From IMG/VR virus record IMGVR_UViG_3300035698_015603, positions 1 to 24,417 of that record: 24,417 bases of DNA; one strand, 5' to 3'. The stretch comes from a virus. The first letter of the stretch is position 1. Each line of letters starts with the position of its first letter. The position numbers and the translations under genes were made by a program. The notes under the pieces are model-generated. The model did no database searches, was not told the DNA's origin, and saw nothing but the letters and a program-made list of their open reading frames with translations. Positions 22,421 through 24,417 of this stretch are shown here, piece by piece.

Positions 22421-22605
22421 TCGGCCGAGGCCTCCACGTATGCAAATCGAAACGCCTTGACGTAGAAGATGCGGTCGTTGCCCTCGGCATCGACGCCCGT
22501 CACCCGCTCCTTCTCGCTCGTGCTGCACACGCACGGCATGCCCGTCGTCAACGCCCGCCCGGTCGCCTCCAACACACTGAATGCCTGCCCCCTTTTCGGC
22601 CTCAT
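22417..22605 (-). CDS. Small hypothetical protein
   Basis: A protein of 62 residues starting MRPKRGQAFSV, selected because AAGGG lies eight bases before the ATG; the longer open frame runs across the previous gene. Not recognised. Its pattern (ATGRALTTGMPCVC...ERVTGVDAEGNDRIFYVKAFRFAYV) suggests a small beta-sheet protein. It overlaps the next gene by four bases. Confidence 0.55.
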   Translation of the reverse strand: MRPKRGQAFSVLEATGRALTTGMPCVCSTSEKERVTGVDAEGNDRIFYVKAFRFAYVEASAE

Positions 22606-22618
22606 CTGAAGCACCCTT

Positions 22619-22972
22619 TCAAAACAACATTCCCGCTTTCGGTTTTCCCGCCACCGGCACGAGTTTCGTCTCGGCCCGGGCGCGGGCCCGGCCCTTCTCG
22701 ATCCATTCCCACGAGCCCCACCAGGCCCACCACTCACGCACGAGCCGCTCCTGCGTCCGGACCACCGGCAGCAGGCTCTCGACCTGCGTTCGCGGCATCG
22801 GTCGACCGTCACTGAAGCGTAGCATCATCGCCAGAATCTCGTCGTCGGTGTGCCCCATGCAGTTCCACGGAAAGCCGTCCGGCACCACCTGCCGGCCCCG
22901 GGCCGTGACATCGGCCGCGAATTCCCCATACCGCGGATCGCTCATAATCTCCTGGATCGTCGGGCTGGTCAT
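22619..22972 (-). CDS. Hypothetical protein with a tryptophan cluster
   Basis: A protein of 117 residues, start ATG overlapping the preceding stop by four bases, with GAAGG seven bases upstream. No family is recognised. The N-terminal third (MTSPTIQEIMSDPRYGEFAADV) and centre (HTDDEILAMMLRFSDG) look helical. The striking part is WWAWWGSWEW at about residues 81-90, six Trp in ten residues, followed by a basic ARARAETK segment. The Trp cluster plus basic stretch could bind membrane or nucleic acid. No enzyme motif is visible. Confidence 0.6.
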   Translation of the reverse strand: MTSPTIQEIMSDPRYGEFAADVTARGRQVVPDGFPWNCMGHTDDEILAMMLRFSDGRPMPRTQVESLLPVVRTQERLVREWWAWWGSWEWIEKGRARARAETKLVPVAGKPKAGMLF

Positions 22973-23412
22973 GGCTGGACCTTCGTAGGATTGCGATTAC
23001 GAAAGCCCCCCGTCGCTTTGAGCAATCCCTCTGCCCGCGTGAACCACGCCGTCATCAGTTTGCGCATCAGACCGGCGGGTTCGCCTTTCGCCCACAGCCC
23101 CAAGATGGGCACTCCTTTGCCCCAGGCGATACCGACCTCCGCCCATGCGTCCGTGCCTGATGGGCCGATGTAGACCACCAGATCGCTGGTGGCGGCGCCT
23201 TCCGTGTCATAGGCGAACGACCCGTCGGCCTGCTCGGTGCGAATCCACGCCTCGAAGTCCATCGGCTTCTCTGGTCCGTGCCCCTCGTCGTAGTTGTTCT
23301 CGACAAACGACCGCACCGTGTGGCCCTGCTCTCTCAACTTCGCCGTCAGTAGCTCCACGGCGTGCTGGTTCTTCCAACTGGACGCAATGCAGATGATCGT
23401 TTCGTTTCCCAT
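22969..23412 (-). CDS. Nucleoside 2-deoxyribosyltransferase-like protein
   Basis: A protein of 147 residues with the Rossmann-like nucleoside 2-deoxyribosyltransferase/TIR-like fold pattern. First strand TIICIASSW, helix NQHAVELLTAKLREQ, strand HTVRSF, then DFEAWI. Next comes ATSDLVVYIGPSGTDAWAEVGIAWGKGVPILGL: the 'aDlvv...g.s....ElG.a.a.gkpv' core, with Glu92 as the candidate nucleophile. Members exchange or hydrolyse the N-glycosidic bond of deoxynucleosides, or cleave NAD in TIR-like relatives. In a phage, nucleotide salvage or host-factor manipulation is plausible. AAGGG lies upstream of the ATG. It follows the terminase gene after a 47-nt gap containing a palindrome. Substrate unknown. 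Confidence 0.7.
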   Translation of the reverse strand: MGNETIICIASSWKNQHAVELLTAKLREQGHTVRSFVENNYDEGHGPEKPMDFEAWIRTEQADGSFAYDTEGAATSDLVVYIGPSGTDAWAEVGIAWGKGVPILGLWAKGEPAGLMRKLMTAWFTRAEGLLKATGGFRNRNPTKVQP

Positions 23413-23439
23413 TTCTTCTAACCCTTCACACCTTCACAC

Positions 23440-23471
23440 GGGCGAATGATGATTCGCCCCTACCGGGCGAA
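23440..23471 (-). repeat. Overlapping palindromes at the end of the terminase gene
   Basis: Plus-strand gggcgaat (23440-23447) and attcgccc (23452-23459) form a perfect 8-bp stem with a GATG loop. The same attcgccc can instead pair, over 7 bp, with gggcgaa at 23465-23471, inside the last terminase codons. Two hairpins therefore compete across the stop codon. No T-run follows, so this is not a classical terminator. The sequence resembles dispersed intergenic GGGCGAAT palindromes of bacterial chromosomes. Confidence 0.75.
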
Positions 23472-24417
23472 ATAAGAATCCCCGTCGACGCTGTAGACCG
23501 CATAGCGCAAGGGGTCGACCGCATGGTCGTCCTTCTTGATCGGCTCATCGAGCGGGTCGCTCCGTTCGGTGCCCTCGCGCCATCGGTAGCCGATCATCTC
23601 CGAAATCAGATGGATACAATGCTCCTGAATCGCCAGCTTCGGCCGGCCGTTCTCTCTCACCTTCAGCAGCGACTGCACGAGCTCGATCCCCAAGCGAACC
23701 TCTTTCTTCGCGGGCAAGGTCTCGACCCCCAGCACCGCCAGCTCAAAGACGTCCTGGGCATCGTGGTCCGCCCAGGTCGCGACGTACCGCTCGGCCCCGC
23801 TGATCGCCTTGATCCGACCGGCCTGATAGGCGAGCGACTCGCGGGCCCGGTAGTGCTCGTTGTACGCCGTCCAGCAGCCATCATGATCCCGCGCCAGCCA
23901 CAGACAGCAGAAGGGATTGTTGAATCCGAGGTCGATCGCCCGGTACCGCTCGACGTCACCGGTGACGGGCGCCGTCGGCACGACGTGGACGGCTCGGCGA
24001 AAGCTCTTATAGACGGCCCCGAGAAACGCCGCGAAGTGGCCCTTGATCCGCGTCTCCTGAACCTCCTCGGGCCAGTCGTCGATCAGGGCATCCACCTCTT
24101 CGTCGAGAATGTAGCCGCCCCGACTGATCCGGTTGTCGTTCAAATCCGCGAAGAAGATGTTGTCACGCGGTCCCGGATTCGTGGCCCTCGCCTCGATGTT
24201 GGCCTGGGGGATCAGCGGCGTCATCGACCACGCCAGAAACCGCTCGCACCCGACGTCCGCCGGATCCTCATAGGGATCGGCCAGTCGCATCTGCTGTTCC
24301 TGGAAGATCGGCTCGTAGTCGTGCTCGCACTGCTCATCGTTATAGATCGCATCGATCGATCGGCCCTGGAACGTCACGCGCCCCTGCTCGAACGCCTTCA
24401 ATTCGATCCGGTTGCCA
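23460..24417 (-). CDS. terL: Terminase large subunit, C-terminal part (5' end outside window)
   Basis: The frame is open to the window edge; 318 residues are visible. A Walker B-type IDAIYNDEQ lies at about visible residues 20-29, with the catalytic Glu after Asp. The ATPase coupling motif follows (FLAWSMTPL). The RNase H-fold nuclease comes next: YRAIDLGFNNP with the first metal Asp at about 162, ATWADHDAQD at about 213-222 with the second, and KKDDHAVDPLRYAVYS near the C-terminus with the third. TerL cuts concatemeric DNA and drives it through the portal. Walker A and the translation start lie outside. In T7 the terminase is near the end of the late genes; here it precedes the portal. The TAG stop is flanked by the palindromes. 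Confidence 0.93.
   Translation of the reverse strand, partial: GNRIELKAFEQGRVTFQGRSIDAIYNDEQCEHDYEPIFQEQQMRLADPYEDPADVGCERFLAWSMTPLIPQANIEARATNPGPRDNIFFADLNDNRISRGGYILDEEVDALIDDWPEEVQETRIKGHFAAFLGAVYKSFRRAVHVVPTAPVTGDVERYRAIDLGFNNPFCCLWLARDHDGCWTAYNEHYRARESLAYQAGRIKAISGAERYVATWADHDAQDVFELAVLGVETLPAKKEVRLGIELVQSLLKVRENGRPKLAIQEHCIHLISEMIGYRWREGTERSDPLDEPIKKDDHAVDPLRYAVYSVDGDSYFAR

Noticed and set aside
1-24417. tRNA, CRISPR or insertion sequence
   Set aside because: Gaps between genes are all under 200 bases. None shows a cloverleaf, spaced identical repeats or transposase remnants.

Overview
The window is one end-to-end transcription unit of a tailed phage (or prophage) virion module. Every gene I can support lies on the minus strand, so gene order runs from about 24417 down to 1. 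The structural genes follow a T7-like podovirus plan: portal, scaffold, major capsid, tail tubular proteins A and B, three internal/ejection proteins and a tail fibre. Lengths match well (portal 533 aa, tubular A 194 aa and tubular B 793 aa, against about 536, 196 and 794 in T7). The DNA is GC-rich, genes are packed with ATGA or TGATG overlaps, and most starts have Shine-Dalgarno (SD) sequences. A Gram-negative host is likely, but the sequence does not name it. No RNA polymerase, integrase, lysis gene, tRNA or CRISPR is visible.

Layout, in transcription order. (1) 24417-20765: the C-terminal part of the large terminase, then small accessory genes: a nucleoside 2-deoxyribosyltransferase-like protein, a Trp-rich protein, a 62-aa protein, a possible degenerate RNase H/terminase-nuclease-like protein, a stand-alone LuxR-type HTH protein, and three small unknown proteins, one with four cysteines. 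(2) 20764-15952: portal, Bbp19-like protein, Ala/Glu-rich coiled-coil protein, scaffold, major capsid protein and a probable capsid decoration protein. (3) 15858-13222: an insertion relative to the T7 order, holding two tandem paralogous GT-A glycosyltransferases, a secreted-type 207-aa protein and a LamG/ConA-like lectin-type protein. (4) 13208-1: tubular A, tubular B, gp14-like and gp15-like internal proteins, a 2431-residue polyvalent protein in the gp16 position, and the N-terminal part of a T7-type tail fibre.

Three things stand out. Four consecutive-region virion or tail-associated proteins (207-aa protein, LamG protein, tubular B, tail fibre) begin with textbook Sec signal peptides. 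In tubular B and the fibre the peptide sits directly in front of the normal family N-terminus. This is unexpected for proteins assembled in the cytoplasm, and with the two glycosyltransferases and the lectin fold it suggests an unusual tail assembly, envelope-targeting or surface-modification scheme. Second, the major capsid gene has its SD and start codon buried in a 15-bp stem, and a 22-codon leader ORF runs through the opposing arm; this has the layout of a translational switch. Third, the giant gp16-position protein carries an HExxH metalloprotease-like motif, an ADP-ribosyltransferase-like domain and a SAP-like motif, with a distinctly lower-GC central block that looks acquired.
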